A DNA stretch of 64,000 bases from Oscarella lobularis (GCF_947507565.1 NC_089191.1:1364001-1428000), one strand, 5' to 3'. Shown: positions 38,330 to 49,574, counted from the first letter of the stretch. Notes: generated by a model not told the origin, from the letters alone. A program made the numbers and translations.

Positions 38330-38828
38330 GTTTGACGATCACGCACGTTCCGATCATGAGCGAAGAAGTCCCCAAGCGGAGGATGAAAGGTATCCGGCAG
38401 GCACCTAACCACGGATAATAAAATAGACGTGATTCTGCAGATAAGCAGCGTGCAGCCGAGCCGCCTGCGAAAGGATCTACTGCTTCTACGAAAGGATCTA
38501 CTGCTTCTGCGGTGAGAAAATTGTCTTTAGCTTTTTATTGTAGTCTGGACTCGGCAGGCGTACGCTGCATACAGTACGAGCTAGGCTCGAAGGTCCAGCC
38601 TGAGTTGAGCTAACGCGCGCTTACATACGGGCAAGCCGCGTAGCTCAACACGAATCGGATACGGGACCTAGCCGTAACAATACTTGGGTCAGAGAAATAG
38701 TCACGTGACGCCCGAGTTGCATATCTCTCTCCTATTTAATCTCTGTTACCATAGATACAGTACAAGGTCGTTTGACCCGACCGTTTCCCCGGGTCACGTG
38801 GCAGATTTTGATAAATATTGCTTGTTAG

Positions 38829-39133
38829 ATGATGGAATTCGAACCAGAACAGCCATGGTCTCCGCTAGCGGGGCCACCATCACCGCTAGCGTCGTCTTCT
38901 CCGCTACCATCACCACCATCGCCACCATCGACACCATCACCGCACGAAGCGCAGGGTAAAATCCAATTTAATGTTAATTAAATTGTTTTAATCGTTTTTT
39001 TCACCAGCAATTGCACTCGAGGACGACCTAGACGCAAAGAGTAAGTTTTAGCACCTTTATTTAGGCTGGATTAATCATTTTCTTTCAAGTTGCACGTATC
39101 AAACGTCTGGAAGGACGTAAGAAGAAAATCTAG
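38829..39133 (+). CDS. Tiny proline-rich protein, three exons, about 66 residues
   Basis: Exons 38829-38955, 39008-39040 and 39090-39133 join in phase 1 at both junctions. Exon 1 gives MMEFEPEQPWSPLAGPPSPL followed by a P/S/T-rich stretch, exon 2 ALEDDLDAK, exon 3 ARIKRLEGRKKKI and a stop. An alternative donor (GGAC|GTAAGA) at 39117 could bypass that stop and reach another short end. The proline region with a charged helical tail resembles a small adaptor, but no family is known to me. Two decayed relatives of the same exon series lie at 42385-42530 and 45985-46265, so it is a dispersed family. An additional 79-codon frame at 39149-39388 directly follows and may be a further exon. Confidence 0.5.
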
Positions 39134-39575
39134 ATACTTATCTAAAAATTGACTTTTATTTCTCTAAAGGAGAGTTTAAATTTCATGTTTAAATTAATTA
39201 AAGTGGGCGAAGCTCAAGGCGACGGTAAAATCGCTATAACTGATTTGACTTTACACATTTTCTCTTGTTTAGTGCCTCTTTATCTCCTCACCGAAGAAGA
39301 GAAGAGGAAATTTAAGGGAGATATCGCCGACTTTGCGCAAGGGGTGTTTACATATTTTATACAAGCATTACTAGTACCAGTGTTCTAGCCACATTGGTCG
39401 GAGCAGGTCGGCGCTTCCCACACCACTCATTTCAAGCCCACACTTTTTCTCACCCGACCCGCAGATTCTGTTCGCGCCAATTGTATAACGTAACTCGAAA
39501 TAGAAACGTTCATTAGCTGGTCTTCCGTTCTTCCGTCACTTATCCGGGTCGTTATTCTCTTCCTATTTCCGCGAT

Positions 39576-41770
39576 ATGTTGCTTCGACGCTTTTTCCAGC
39601 CTGCTTCTGTAGCCTTGCAAGTTGTTTCGTCGCCAGAACTCGCTGCCGTAAACATCGCCGACGGCGAATCTTCGGATAACGACACGGACGATGCCGTAGT
39701 AGAATGGAGCGTGTCTCCTTCTAGCAGTAACCGCGAAGAGTCGAGTGACGATGAATTAGAGCCGTCGCCGTCTAATCCAGATGCTCCTTTAACTTCTTTA
39801 AGGAGTAGATCTAGCAACAGTAGCAAGCAGTCTGTTACATTTTCCACTAAATGGCTATTGGGCCGTAGAAACTGGCTGCGTTTTGACAAGGAGGCAGGAG
39901 AAATGTTTTGCACTTTATGCCAGAAGTATGGCAAGATGACATGCAGGGAAGGCACCTGGAACATAAGTCCTTGCACTAGATTGAGGCTTGAAAGTATCAC
40001 TCGCCACGAAAAGTCGTCTTCTCATATTGACAGTGTGCGGTCTGAAAGAAATCGAAGTCTTCCGGAAGCAATTAATCCTCCGTCGCGATCGAGTGACATC
40101 GAGAAAGTATTTTCCTGTTTGTATTTCTCTGCAAGCGAAAAATTGCCCATACGACGAATTACGAACATCTGTTGGACTTCATCCAATACCTGGGTCTGAA
40201 AGTGAAAGAGAACGTTCGAGTAGCAAAGAATGCCTTGTATACGAGTGATCAGGTCGTTCAGGAGATAGTTCACATTGTATCAGAGGTCATTGAGAATGAA
40301 ATTATAGAAAAGATGCGTACAGCCGACAATTATGCGCTCCTTTTTGACGAAAGGACAGATTGTACTTTCAGCGAGCTGATGGCGATTCACGGACGATTTT
40401 ACGACAAGGAACTTGAAAGTTGTCTTGCATATTATAAAAGTTGTTGATGTTCTGCAGCCTGAAGTAGATAACATTATCCAGTCTCAAGGCGGCGGCGAGC
40501 AGAGCAGGATTTTAGCAGATTCTGCTGTTATAACAAAGCGCATTGAAGAGTTTATAAGAGAATCGATGCTAGACGAGAAGACATTAGTCGGAATCGGAAC
40601 AGATGGAGCATCGACTATGATTGGATGTCAAACCGGAGTAGCGACTAAAGCAGAAGTCGCCAGCAGCGGTTGGCATTCACTGCGCTGCTCATCGACTAAA
40701 TCTAGCTTCTACGCAAGCTGGTGGCTCAGTAGCGTATGTTCAGAAATTCAATTCCGTTCTCCGTCAATTATTTGATTTTTTTGACAACAGCACCGTTCGC
40801 TCTACAGGGCTTAAAGCAGTCCAGAAGCTGTTGCAAGGAAAGGGCAAGCTAGTAGCTCCATCGGCCACAAAATGGCTCAGTGTCGAACGCTGCGCTAACA
40901 AGCTCAAATCTTGCTTTTCTTCCATTGTTCTAAGTCTAGACCGGGAGGCGAAAGAACGGTCTAAAGCTAAACCTATTGGCCTAAGTGCTCTGGTTTGCGA
41001 CATCAATTTCGTTCGAACCTTGCTATTAATGTGCGACGCACTTCCAATAGTGACGCGCCTGTCGAAGTTCTTTCAAACCATTGACATTGAGTACAGCATA
41101 ATTTCACCACTGTTGTCGTCAACTAGTTTTTCGCTATGTAAAATGGAGAACGCGGACGGAATAAATTTGCGAAGCTTACAGCAGTTTCTGGAAGACCTTA
41201 GCACTGCTGGAATCACTATTAAGTCTACTTCGCAGACATCAGAAAAAGAATTTTTTCGATGAGACTATCAAAAAGCCGTTTCTTTCTCAACTCATTGAGA
41301 ACTTAAACAGTAGATTTGCTGATCATCCAATTCTTTGCTAGTTCAGTATTTTTGATTGTCATTTGATTCCTCCGCTTCGAAAGACCAACAACGGATAAGT
41401 CAACGGTTTTTGCTCTGTACAGTTTAAAAGAAATTAAAGCATTGTACAAGCAATTTGCGATTACGGCTTCTCTGTCTTCTGAAGAAGATTGTGTAGAAGA
41501 ACGGAATGGATTTAAGTCGTATATCAAAGAATCTTATTCGACAAAAAGCGACCATTCTCGTGAAAAAGCGATGCAGATTTTACCATCGCTATCAATAACG
41601 CATCTTTTTCCTAGTATGTCAGCTTTAATGAAGATCAGCCGAATACTGCCGATGCAAACTGCCGACGTTGAAAGAACATTTTCTCAGATGAAATTAATGA
41701 AGATGTGATCGAGAAACTGCATGAAGGAAGAAACCCTGGATTCCCTTTTACAAATTGCCGTAGAATGACC
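39576..41770 (+). pseudogene. hAT transposase, full-length but decayed
   Basis: An acidic Ser-rich N-terminus (GESSDNDTDDAVVEWSVSPS) is followed by a TTF/BED-type zinc finger (FDKEAGEMFCTLCQKYGK, SITRHEKSSSHIDSV). Then come ADNYALLFDERTDCTFSELM, GIGTDGASTMIGCQTGVATK, KLVAPSATKWLSVERCANKL, TLLLMCDALPIVTRLSKFF, and the dimerisation block ISRILPMQTADVERTFSQMK. All are in the expected order for the hAT proteins related to vertebrate ZNF862/C17orf113-type genes. At least five frame breaks and stops interrupt it (near 40195, 40440, 40775, 41262, 41340 and 41706). The family joins elements at 8-bp target sites, which I could not confirm here. Confidence 0.8.
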
Positions 41771-41929
41771 GGAAATTCACAAATATCCTTTTTCAAAAGC
41801 CGTTTAATTATAGTCAATTAAGAAAAAAAGACGCCTACTTCAACATTAAAAATGCTTTTTTTTTCCTTACCTCTTTGATCGTGTAAACATGTTTCCTTAA
41901 AAAAATTGCTTCGAAAATACCACGCCCTC

Positions 41930-41980
41930 TAAAAATTTTTTATCGTGGGCGTAGCTCCCGAACGCTACTATTTTCCTCCT
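41930..41980 (+). repeat. GC hairpin after hAT gene
   Basis: ATTTTTT then GTGGGCGTAGCTCCCGAACG forms a small hairpin, like the one at 29745. Confidence 0.45.
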
Positions 41981-42230
41981 GGCTAGAACACTGTAGTACA
42001 TGTAGTATTTTGCCATAATGTAAAATCTCTCCTGAACCATTTATTGATTAGGTAGTAAGTCTGCTTCATTTCAGATTTGTGGCAAAAAATTAAATGTGGA
42101 GAAGAACCCGCTTACGTAGACATAAGCAGAGTCTTTGCTTTTTTCGCCGAAAGTAAATTATTGATTTGATACATTCATTTTTAATAACAACATTTGAGGC
42201 CGTCTCAAACGTGATCTTAAGGCCGGAAGT

Positions 42231-42256
42231 GTCTGTCTGTCTGTCTGTCTGTCTGT
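42231..42256. repeat. (GTCT)n microsatellite
   Basis: Six consecutive GTCT units. Confidence 0.95.
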
Positions 42257-42384
42257 TCGTCACTCTCCGTATTGTGACGTCAGCTAAAAACACGTTTTTG
42301 TTGTACAGCGCATGCGTGACATAAGGCCCAAAACGGTGTTCAAGAGAGTGTTAAAACTGCGTGAATTGTTTTATATTTTACCAG

Positions 42385-42530
42385 CAATTGCACTCAATCC
42401 TCCTGAGGCTTCGGCGCGAGAACAAGAAAGTAAGTTTTAGCTCCTTTATTTAGGCTGGATTAATCCTTTTCTTTAAAGTTGAACGTATCAAAAGTCTGAA
42501 AGGACGTTGGAAGAAAATCTACATACTTAT
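42385..42530 (+). pseudogene. Second copy of the proline-rich gene (exons 2-3)
   Basis: Exon 2-like 42385-42429 (AIALNPPEASAREQE) and exon 3-like from 42479 (ERIKSLKGRWKKI) match the gene at 38829 together with its introns (TAAGTTTTAGC-CCTTTATTTAGGCTGGATTAATC). The proline-rich exon 1 is replaced by unrelated DNA. Confidence 0.55.
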
Positions 42531-42544
42531 CTAAATATTGACTT

Positions 42545-42929
42545 TTATTTCTTTGAAGAAGTATTTGTGGAAGCCGCAGCGACACGTACTTCCTTGTAAT
42601 TAACGTCTTTAGTAAATATACTAGCCGGGAGAGCGGATCGGGTGCCTCTTGGCAACGAAAAAGGGCTTTCGGCGGTTCGAGCGCGGCGCGAGAAGGCTCG
42701 TTCGTCGAGAACGACGGCAGTTTCCCTTCGGTTTCGAAAGGGGCCCCGACGCGAAAGGAGCGCGGTACTTCCAGGAGACCCTTTCGAAAACTTCGCTTCC
42801 GACGCGCACGGCGCCGAGCGACGAAAAGCGAAGGAGGAGTTGGCAAACACCGACGCGATGACGTAATTCGAGCAAGATGGCGCGTATGCATTTAGTGGTA
42901 GAGACTAGCTGGGTAAGGATACCGACAAC
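42545..42929. other. GC-rich stretch, overlapping frames on both strands
   Basis: Open frames occur on both strands at 42545-42890 and are best explained by high GC. On the plus strand one Arg/Lys-rich frame (FRRFERGARRLVRRERR) could be a real basic segment, but no context supports it. Confidence 0.25.
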
Positions 42930-43856
42930 TCTAGAAAACCAGAGTCAGAAGCGTTAGTCCTAACGTTTGACATGATGCAGAATTCGCCTGTTCCGTCAAT
43001 GACTCATTCAGCAATGTACTATCTTCGGCAGCTCTACGTACTCGTACTGGGCATTCACCATACGAGTGATGACTCTGCTTATCTTTACGCATGGGATGAA
43101 TCTACAGCAGGAAGAGGTCCTGACGAAATAGCATCTTGCTTGTCCAACCACGTTTCTGCGGGGGTTGAAGACGCTCGACACCTAATTTGTTACTCCGATA
43201 GCTGTTTTGGCCAAAACAAAAATTTCGTCATGATGAGCCTTTTCAATACATTGATAAACAAAAAGACTTTTTCAAGAATTGACCATAAATTTCTTGTCCC
43301 GAGGCATACATGTCTACCAAATGACAGAGATTTTGGACACATTTCAAAAAGAAAAAAAGGAACAATATTTTATACGCCTTCCGACTATATCAAATTTCTT
43401 CGGAACGCCAGACCGCTCAAACCGTTCACTGTGATTGAAATGAAGGCTGAAGATATGCTCGAACACTCGTCTCTGACGCGTCAATACACTGACAGAAAAA
43501 AGAGTCTCAACGGAGAAGCTGTTCTCAAAAGAAAAGCTGTTTGGATTAATTATGGAGAGGGCGAAGAGGTTGTAGATGGAAAGAAAGTAACTGTGAAGCA
43601 TCCTGGCGTTCTTTGGCTACGTTTTAGCTACTCAGAAGAAGAACCGTGGACCAAAATTGACATTCGAAAGAGAGGGAAAAGAGTGCCTGTGAAGCTCCCG
43701 CGCCAATTACCGCAGAAGTATCCCGCAGGGAAACCAATAAGTGTAATGAAGTTGCAAGATCTCAGCAAGATGATCCCATACCTTCCAGGGCAGTTCGTGC
43801 CATTCTATGAGGGTCTAGAGGCCTGTACTTCTCAAGAATCCGATTCCGAGGCTTAA
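42930..43856 (+). CDS. DUF7869-type transposon protein, C-terminal part, intact frame
   Basis: After an acceptor-like TCTAG at 42927-42929 the frame stays open to 43856. It contains ALVLTFDMMQNSPVPSM, LYVLVLGIHH, AYLYAWDESTAGRGPDEI, LICYSDSCFGQNKNFVMM, RHTCLPNDRDFGHI, then helical and Lys-rich parts and KKVTVKHPGVLWLRFSY. The order matches DUF7869 proteins, a family of uncharacterised mobile-element proteins with an RNase-H-like fold; the DSCxGQN block is its hallmark. Roughly the N-terminal half found in full-length members is missing upstream, although this exon itself has no stop. It is either a remnant or the last exon of a spliced gene. Confidence 0.7.
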   Translation, partial: SRKPESEALVLTFDMMQNSPVPSMTHSAMYYLRQLYVLVLGIHHTSDDSAYLYAWDESTAGRGPDEIASCLSNHVSAGVEDARHLICYSDSCFGQNKNFVMMSLFNTLINKKTFSRIDHKFLVPRHTCLPNDRDFGHISKRKKGTIFYTPSDYIKFLRNARPLKPFTVIEMKAEDMLEHSSLTRQYTDRKKSLNGEAVLKRKAVWINYGEGEEVVDGKKVTVKHPGVLWLRFSYSEEEPWTKIDIRKRGKRVPVKLPRQLPQKYPAGKPISVMKLQDLSKMIPYLPGQFVPFYEGLEACTSQESDSEA

Positions 43857-44839
43857 ACAGGCAGACTCTTCAGCTTATTTTTACGGTTGCGTAAGCACAG
43901 CGGGACTTCCCGATTGATAATCAGGATAGCGCATTAAAAATGCTACAAAATGGTCTTTTCCTTGCTTCAAACGAACATTATTAGACGAAGTCTACACTCC
44001 CTAAACTTCAAAGCAACTATTTTGGCTCTTAGGCCCTTTTTGCACTCAGCCCTTGATATGGCGTTAGCTTTTGCTTTTTAATGCCTTTACTCGATAATTA
44101 TATATTAATCCTCAATAGACAAAAATCATCAAAAAAAACTATAATCAAGGGCAACATAGCCGCCTAACTCGGTTGTCTAATTGTACGTGCAATCGTATAT
44201 ACACAGACGATCATTTACTCATAGGACGATACAGAGATACTGTACTAATCGGAAGTGATTAATGAAATAGAGAAATTCGGCCACAATTCTTCTTCAAGTA
44301 ATTTAGACATGGCCAAAAATTCCGTGGCTTTTGAAGCCCTATGCCATGTTGGTAAAGAATTTTTCTCGGCCCAAACTTGACGGTTATGTGAGGGTCAGCG
44401 TGCAAGTTGATGCTGTTGGCAGTACGCCTGGTCCTAACTAAATCGTTTGTTCTCTGTCTGAAAGAAAGCTATACCGTTATTAAAATCATCAGAAAAGGGG
44501 TCTATTCGCTGCGTAAGTGTACCACTGTGCTGTTGATTTAGATTTTTTTTCTGACCGTGAATTTTGATTACACCATAATGTACAGCAACAGAAGCAACCA
44601 GTTTTTTGTAATCCATGTCAGCTCCGAAATCAGTTGCTGCATCATGTTTAGTCATGTACTTCATGCCTGTAAGAAGCAGCATTCTGGAGCATGATGTTTT
44701 CTGCTCTTATGGGGTGATTATTCCATTGATTTGAAAACGTAGTAAGTGCACGATTAATACGAGCTTGGAAGACGTAGTGTAAACAAACAAAATACAACTT
44801 GATCTATGTCGAGCATTCGTTCCGTCTCCATCATCAGAA
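43857..44839. other. No supported gene; one weak minus-strand ORF
   Basis: AT-rich. A minus-strand frame at 44434-44682 (82 codons, MLLLTGMKYMTKHDAATDFG) has ordinary composition, but no family or splice partner is visible. Confidence 0.25.
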
Positions 44840-45902
44840 ACCTTTAAACAATAATAACGGTTGTTCAATTGGGCGTTGTGCGTCGCGAAAACATCATTTT
44901 TAGACGGTTTTAAGTGATTTTATTAAGTTGAATGTTTTTAAATCTGTTCTACTTGGTAAGTCTTCGCTTTTGATGCGTTTTCGTGGCGTTTTCACGGAGT
45001 TTTTGATCGTTTGGTTAATGAATCAATCGCCGATGTTTTTAGGCGTTTTCATAAGGTCTTTTGTGTTCTTTCTTTTGTTGAAAGTGTTTCTTATTATAAA
45101 ATAAGTTTGTTATGTTGTTTTTCCTGCCGTTTTGCTTTGGTCTCGTTTTTCTTTTTAGATGTGGGGTGTGTTGCTTCGTTTGTTGTGATTGTGTGTGCTT
45201 GTGTGTGGGGGATTTTTTGGAATTTATTTCGGTATGTTTGGTGTGGGGGAGATGTAGTCTGTTTCGGAGAGGTTAGGGTGTTTGCGTTTTTTTCTATTTT
45301 TTGGTTTAGTTGTTATTTATGCGTTAATTTTTATATTTTTATTAGTTTAAGTAATTTTTCCTGATGCTTTTGTTGCCTATGATGTTGGCTGTTGATGTGT
45401 TAAGTTCTTGTTCGACTTCGTTTGTGTCTGAATGTTTTTCGAATTTGGAGTTCAATCCTTTGGGGTAGAGTGTGTTTAATGTTTTTATCTATTTGGTTTC
45501 CGTTTGTGTTAGGTCAGCCTTTGCTACTTGTTGGATAGGCGTGACTTTAAAGTTGTTTTCAAAATTGAGTTTATGGAGTTTCACGTGCTGGTAGATCAGG
45601 TAATTTTTGTATTTAGCGTCGTTTTTATGCCTTGTGATTGTGTCTTGTAGCGTGTTAGATGTCTGTCCAACGTATTGTTTCTGGCAGTGTTTGCAAGTCA
45701 ATACGTAGATGGCGTTCTCTGATTCGCAGTTTATTTTTTGAGTAATTTGGTATGTTTTCTTTGTCTGTGTACTGGTTATCGTGTTTGATTTTGTTATTGC
45801 TAGGCATACTTTGGAGTTTATGAATTGACATGGTGATGTTTTTCTTTCAAATGTTGGGACAAACGTTTTGATTGGGGCTTTGTTTGGTTCTTTGATGAGC
45901 AC
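44840..45902 (-). mobile_element. Penelope-like retroelement, second copy, only the endonuclease end
   Basis: The minus strand gives PNKAPIKTFVPTFERKTSP, VLTCKHCQKQYVGQTSNTL, QDTITRHKNDAKYKNYL and IYQHVKLHKLNFENNFKV, the GIY-YIG endonuclease end of Penelope elements with the YVGQT motif intact. A TGG to TAG change after QTETK ends the frame. The 3' end (44840-44930) matches the end of the 36-38 kb copy, including GTTTTCGCGACGCACAACGCC. The RT is absent. Confidence 0.8.
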
Positions 45903-45904
45903 AG

Positions 45905-45975
45905 GTTACGTGAACGATCAAACGTGATCGAACGTGAACGATCGAACGTGATCGAACGTGAACGATCGAACGGGT
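45905..45975. repeat. GAACGATCGAACGTGATC tandem repeat
   Basis: About three units of 24 bp, directly bordering the 5'-truncation point of the second Penelope copy. Confidence 0.85.
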
Positions 45976-45984
45976 TCTAAACTA

Positions 45985-46265
45985 CTCAACGCTCACTTTT
46001 AATCCAGCCTTAATAAAGGTGCTAAAACGTACTCTCTTGTAGAAGCGCCTCGTCCGCCTGAGGTTAAGCATCGAGTGCCATTGATGGTGAGAATTAAAAC
46101 AATTCACGCAGTTTTAATTAACATTAAAATTTGATCTTACCCTGAGCAGCATCTCCTCCGTGGTGCGAAGGCGGTTGTTGTGGTGGCGGTGGTGATGGTG
46201 GCGGTAGCGGAGACGGTGATGGTGGCAGTGGTGGCGGTGGTGGCGGTAGCGTTGCTAGTGAGAAT
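45985..46265 (-). pseudogene. Third copy of the proline-rich gene
   Basis: Minus-strand exon 1-like 46150-46265 (LPPPPPPLPPSPSPLPPPSP then HHGGDAAQ before a GTAAGA donor), the intron with TTAATTAA, and exon 2-like sequence near 46036-46078. Its acceptor reads CAT instead of CAG and exon 2 has a stop, so splicing as in the first copy would fail. Confidence 0.5.
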
Positions 46266-46329
46266 TAGAACCAATCACGCAGTTAATAGCGTAGAATCAA
46301 ATTGCATTCGGTCATCTAAGAAGAAAAGA

Positions 46330-47160
46330 AACACAATGTATACAGTTCAAATAATTAGAGTTACTTACTTTCATTTGTTGCCTCAATTCGTCAGTTTTTA
46401 TATCTTTAGTCCTCATAATTGTCTAAAACAATACTTGCTACGATTAGAGTAAACCGATTATTTGTACCTTTATCAAATCTAATTCGTTGTCTCGTTCAGT
46501 GAGCATTGACCGGCAACTTGATCTTCTACTATTAGAGGCAAAAATATCGAAAGGTTAGTATTATGAGGCATGCTAGCAACTTGTTCTATTGTAGGAGTCA
46601 ATTATACCGTTTTCAGTAGAATGATGTACAGAATAAATTCCTGAAAAGAGCACTTCAATTTCTCGCGGGCTTGCTTCTACGTGCGACTTATATAAAAAAT
46701 TAATGTAATCGCGAAAGTTGTAAGCGTTCTGTATGTAAAAAGCACCTTGGCTGCTATCGCGGGTGTTGCTTTCTTGTTGTGAATCTATGTCCCAGCCTAA
46801 AGCTACAGCTAGAAGGTATAAATGCTGGCGTATTAGTTACATAGAGTCCAGGAATTATGAAACCTCACTTCAGATGTTTACCGATGTTAGCAGGAAACGA
46901 ACTCATAAAAATATGCAGCTGGCGGCTTTTCTTTGACTCCTTTTTATGCCAATTTACGAGAAATCTCGCCCGTTCTGTTTTTCCAAAGATGAGCGTTGCT
47001 TGAAGAGATGTTTGATTGTCGAAATCAAAGTTGCGGGGGATGGCTGCACTTCGGCTTTATCAAAGACGTCTTGCAGTTTTTCGAAGTGGACAGCTATGCA
47101 ATCTTTCCTTCGATCGGCAGAGCTGCTTCTGACGAGGCATGCAATCTCTTTAACCTAATT
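46330..47160 (-). CDS. Unrecognised multi-exon gene fragment
   Basis: Minus-strand exon-like segments with splice borders read IACLVRSSSADRRKDC, EVQPSPATLISTIKHLFKQ (about 47150-46960), DSSQGAFYIQNAYNFRDYIN, SHVEASPREIEVLFSGIYSV (about 46780-46605), LTERDNELDLIK (about 46510-46465, GTAC donor), and TDELRQQMK (about 46425-46370, GTAAGT donor), then DRMQFDSTLLTA and a stop. Acceptors are TAG/CAG after pyrimidines. The helical, charged content looks like a real host protein, and no family was recognised. Several frames need exact splice sites to be joined. Confidence 0.4.
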
Positions 47161-47370
47161 TAGGCAAATGAAGTACAAATATATTCATTAGAAGTATAAC
47201 TTACCATTGCACTGCTTAATGTGAGCTTATATTAATGCACAATACGATTTTCTTAGCCAGCTCTGAAACTGCTGCTGATATCTGTCAGGACAGAGTTCTT
47301 GCCTTGCAGCGCCTCTATCTCTGACACCAAAGAAATGAACGTATCGTGACAATTTTTGTCTTCTCCCAAG

Positions 47371-47721
47371 TCAAACGCGATCTGAATTAATAAAAAATTT
47401 CATCATATTAAAACCGTCAAGATCTTTATTCAGCGGATCTTGCAAGCCCTGGATAAACGGAAACTGCTTTGCTAGTAACGTCTGGGCGCTGTGAATTACC
47501 CTGTCGCTTAGCCACTTGCCCGTTAGAACGTCCTCTTTGTCACAGGGAAGAAGCACCTTTCTCTGGCTCAACGTTTTTTCTTCAGTGATTTCAATTTTTG
47601 TTTCGTAACTGTTTTTTTGGCATTGGCGCAGCCGCGAGTGGGGTGAAACAATTCGTGGCATAAGACGTTGGCAATGCGAGACGGACAAGAGTTTCTTGTA
47701 CACCGAATTGTGCATTTGCAC
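47371..47721 (-). pseudogene. Ulp1-like (C48) protease-associated fragment
   Basis: CDKEDVLTGKWLSDRVIHSA, QTLLAKQFPFIQGLQDPL matches the conserved N-terminal stretch (W-L-x-D-x-H-I-xx-A-xx-L-L) of the Ulp1/SENP-like proteins carried by many animal mobile elements. It ends before the catalytic His-Asp-Cys part. A preceding basic Cys/His-rich region (MTKCKCTIRCTRNSC in the neighbouring frame) may be a zinc-binding part of the same protein. SUMO-protease activity is not possible in this fragment. Confidence 0.5.
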
Positions 47722-47939
47722 TTGGTCATTTTCCTCTTCTGTAGCTGCGGGGATGTCGTTGGCTTTTCCTTGACCGGAGAAAGCCGTGCGGCACGTCGTT
47801 CACGGTCTTCTTTTAACATTCAGTTGACTTTGATATGTGGCACTTCAGGTTCACACTTGACCAAGTATCCTGCTGCGTCCAAACAAGTGCTGCTGAAAGG
47901 ACCGCCATCTCTGTCTCCGTATGTCCAGGATCAGAATGT

Positions 47940-47990
47940 AAGAGTGGGGGTTCGGGAGCGGAGCCCCCGACAAAAAATAGTAGGGCGAGG
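47940..47990 (-). repeat. GC hairpin after hAT gene
   Basis: On the minus strand ATTTTTTG is followed by GGGGGCTCCGCTCCCGAACCCCC (47954-47968 core), closest in sequence to the one at 29745. Confidence 0.5.
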
Positions 47991-47999
47991 CATTTTTTT

Positions 48000-49574
48000 A
48001 ATGTAGTTTTCTTTACACGGCGGGTAATCAGCAGTAGGATATCGTAACAAAATTGACGTGCAATATTTAAGGATGGCGCGAAGAAATGCGGCGTTTTTCT
48101 TATTGGCCCAAATTTCGAAAGCTTCTTCGAAAGAAAAATCCTTCAAGTCTGGACCTTCGAGGATGATGCGTAGCAAAGAATCGAGAGTCTTTTTCTTAAT
48201 CCTGTTAAGAATTCTCGTCTTTACAAGTTTTAGTTGCGAAAAGGTCCGTTCGACGTCTGACGTATGAATAGGCACAACTCTGCATATATTCGCCATAGCT
48301 GACACAGTAGGGAAAACGCGTGAAGATGTGGGATTGGTACAGTGTTCGTTGACCACTGCCTCAAGAGCTTTAGTGTTGTTAGAAGGGTCGTTCTGGAAAT
48401 GGCGAAAACTGCTCCATTCCTCCTCGCACGAATCGCGATTCACCAGACTTCCTTCAAACTTGTTTGTAAAACACCGTAGTTCTCTCACGCCGTAATCCAT
48501 CAGGGCTGAGATTTGTAGATAAACGGGGTATTCGCTGCAGGTTTAGTATATCAAATGAGACCATTATGTCCTTTTCCTGAAATCTGCTTTCAAGGTTGTC
48601 ACTCAATTTGTCAAGAAAGCGTTTCCGAATACTGTCGTTGAAGTGCAGTTCACCTAAATTATGTGGTTTCCGTACATCAATTTTCGCTTCTTTTAATTCT
48701 TTAAGAAGAGCGGGCAAGCGTCTTGTGTGTCTTCCCTCGGTGAACTTCAGCTGCTTCAAACATGCAATAGTTGAGGCGATGAGACCGGGATTGATACTGC
48801 AATCACACGTGGAGTACTGAAAGCATTTGGACAGGGTACTTACGTGGAGTAGTTCGTCGCACATCTGTTGCATCGTTGCTAGAAATCGATATTCGGGCAT
48901 TAAACGGTGCAATCCCAAAGCTTTAGCATCACCACGCTCTTGGCTTTCTCGCTGCAAGCTCATCAGAACAGAAATGAACTTTTATCTAAGTCTGTTGACA
49001 CTGTGCTCAACACTGAGTCACCTCGTGGCGCAGGGCGCTATCATCTTGCTCGTCTCCTCTTGTCGCAAAGTCTGAAATGCCTCTAACCAAGCAGAGCACA
49101 CAGCGCTGTTATCAAAAAAGTCAAAAACTTCACAAAAATGTTTCCAAATGTTTTGACATAAGGGACGGTGTTCCCTACCTGCGTAGAAGCAAGATTCACG
49201 CGACGTCCCGCGCAGGAAACGCCTATAAGAGAAGGCTGTTTCCCCTTCAGTCGGGCAACGACGCCAGTCTTGACACCCATCAATGTTGAGGCTCCATCGG
49301 TTCCAATTCCTCTCAGTTTGTTTACACCTAGCTCTGCTCCTTCGACGTATTCCATTACGCGTTTTGTCACGGTTTCAACCCCAGATGGAATGCAGCTGCT
49401 TTCCTCCGACATTGTAATATCAACTTCAGAATGAAGTAGATTAATTATTATTAGAAAATGGCTAAGTCGCCCCGTTGACTTGCAAATTAATCGCCCGTGT
49501 TTTGACAACTGCTCAGTAACTGTGCAGTCTGTTGTCTCGTCTATCATTAACGCAAAGTAATTTGATTCACTCAT
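48000..49574 (-). pseudogene. hAT transposase, N-terminally truncated
   Basis: Starts in the catalytic part (SNYFALMIDETTDCTVTEQL, KLRGIGTDGASTLMGVKTGV, GVSCAGRRVNLAS), continues after breaks with ALGLHRLMPEYRFLATMQQM and RKRFLDKLSDNLESRFQEKD, and ends with FPTVSAMANICRVVPIHTSD, VERTFSQLKLVKTRILNR and LKDFSFEEAFEIWANKK. It is a closer match to the 29-kb fragment than to the 39.6-kb copy by the RxLPIHTxDVERTFS block. Breaks are at about 49083, 48963 and 48500. No N-terminal zinc finger is found. The frame runs 60 codons past the expected end into the GC hairpin at 47954-47968. Confidence 0.8.

Noticed and set aside
37075-38375. Minus-strand frames rich in Leu, Phe and Cys
   Set aside because: Antisense to the first Penelope copy and its tail.
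45011-45364. 117-codon Val/Phe/Cys-rich frame on the plus strand
   Set aside because: It is antisense to the AT-rich tail of the second Penelope copy.
36186-45902. LTR retrotransposon flanked by two inverted ends
   Set aside because: The two ends are independent Penelope-like fragments in opposite orientation, not long terminal repeats.
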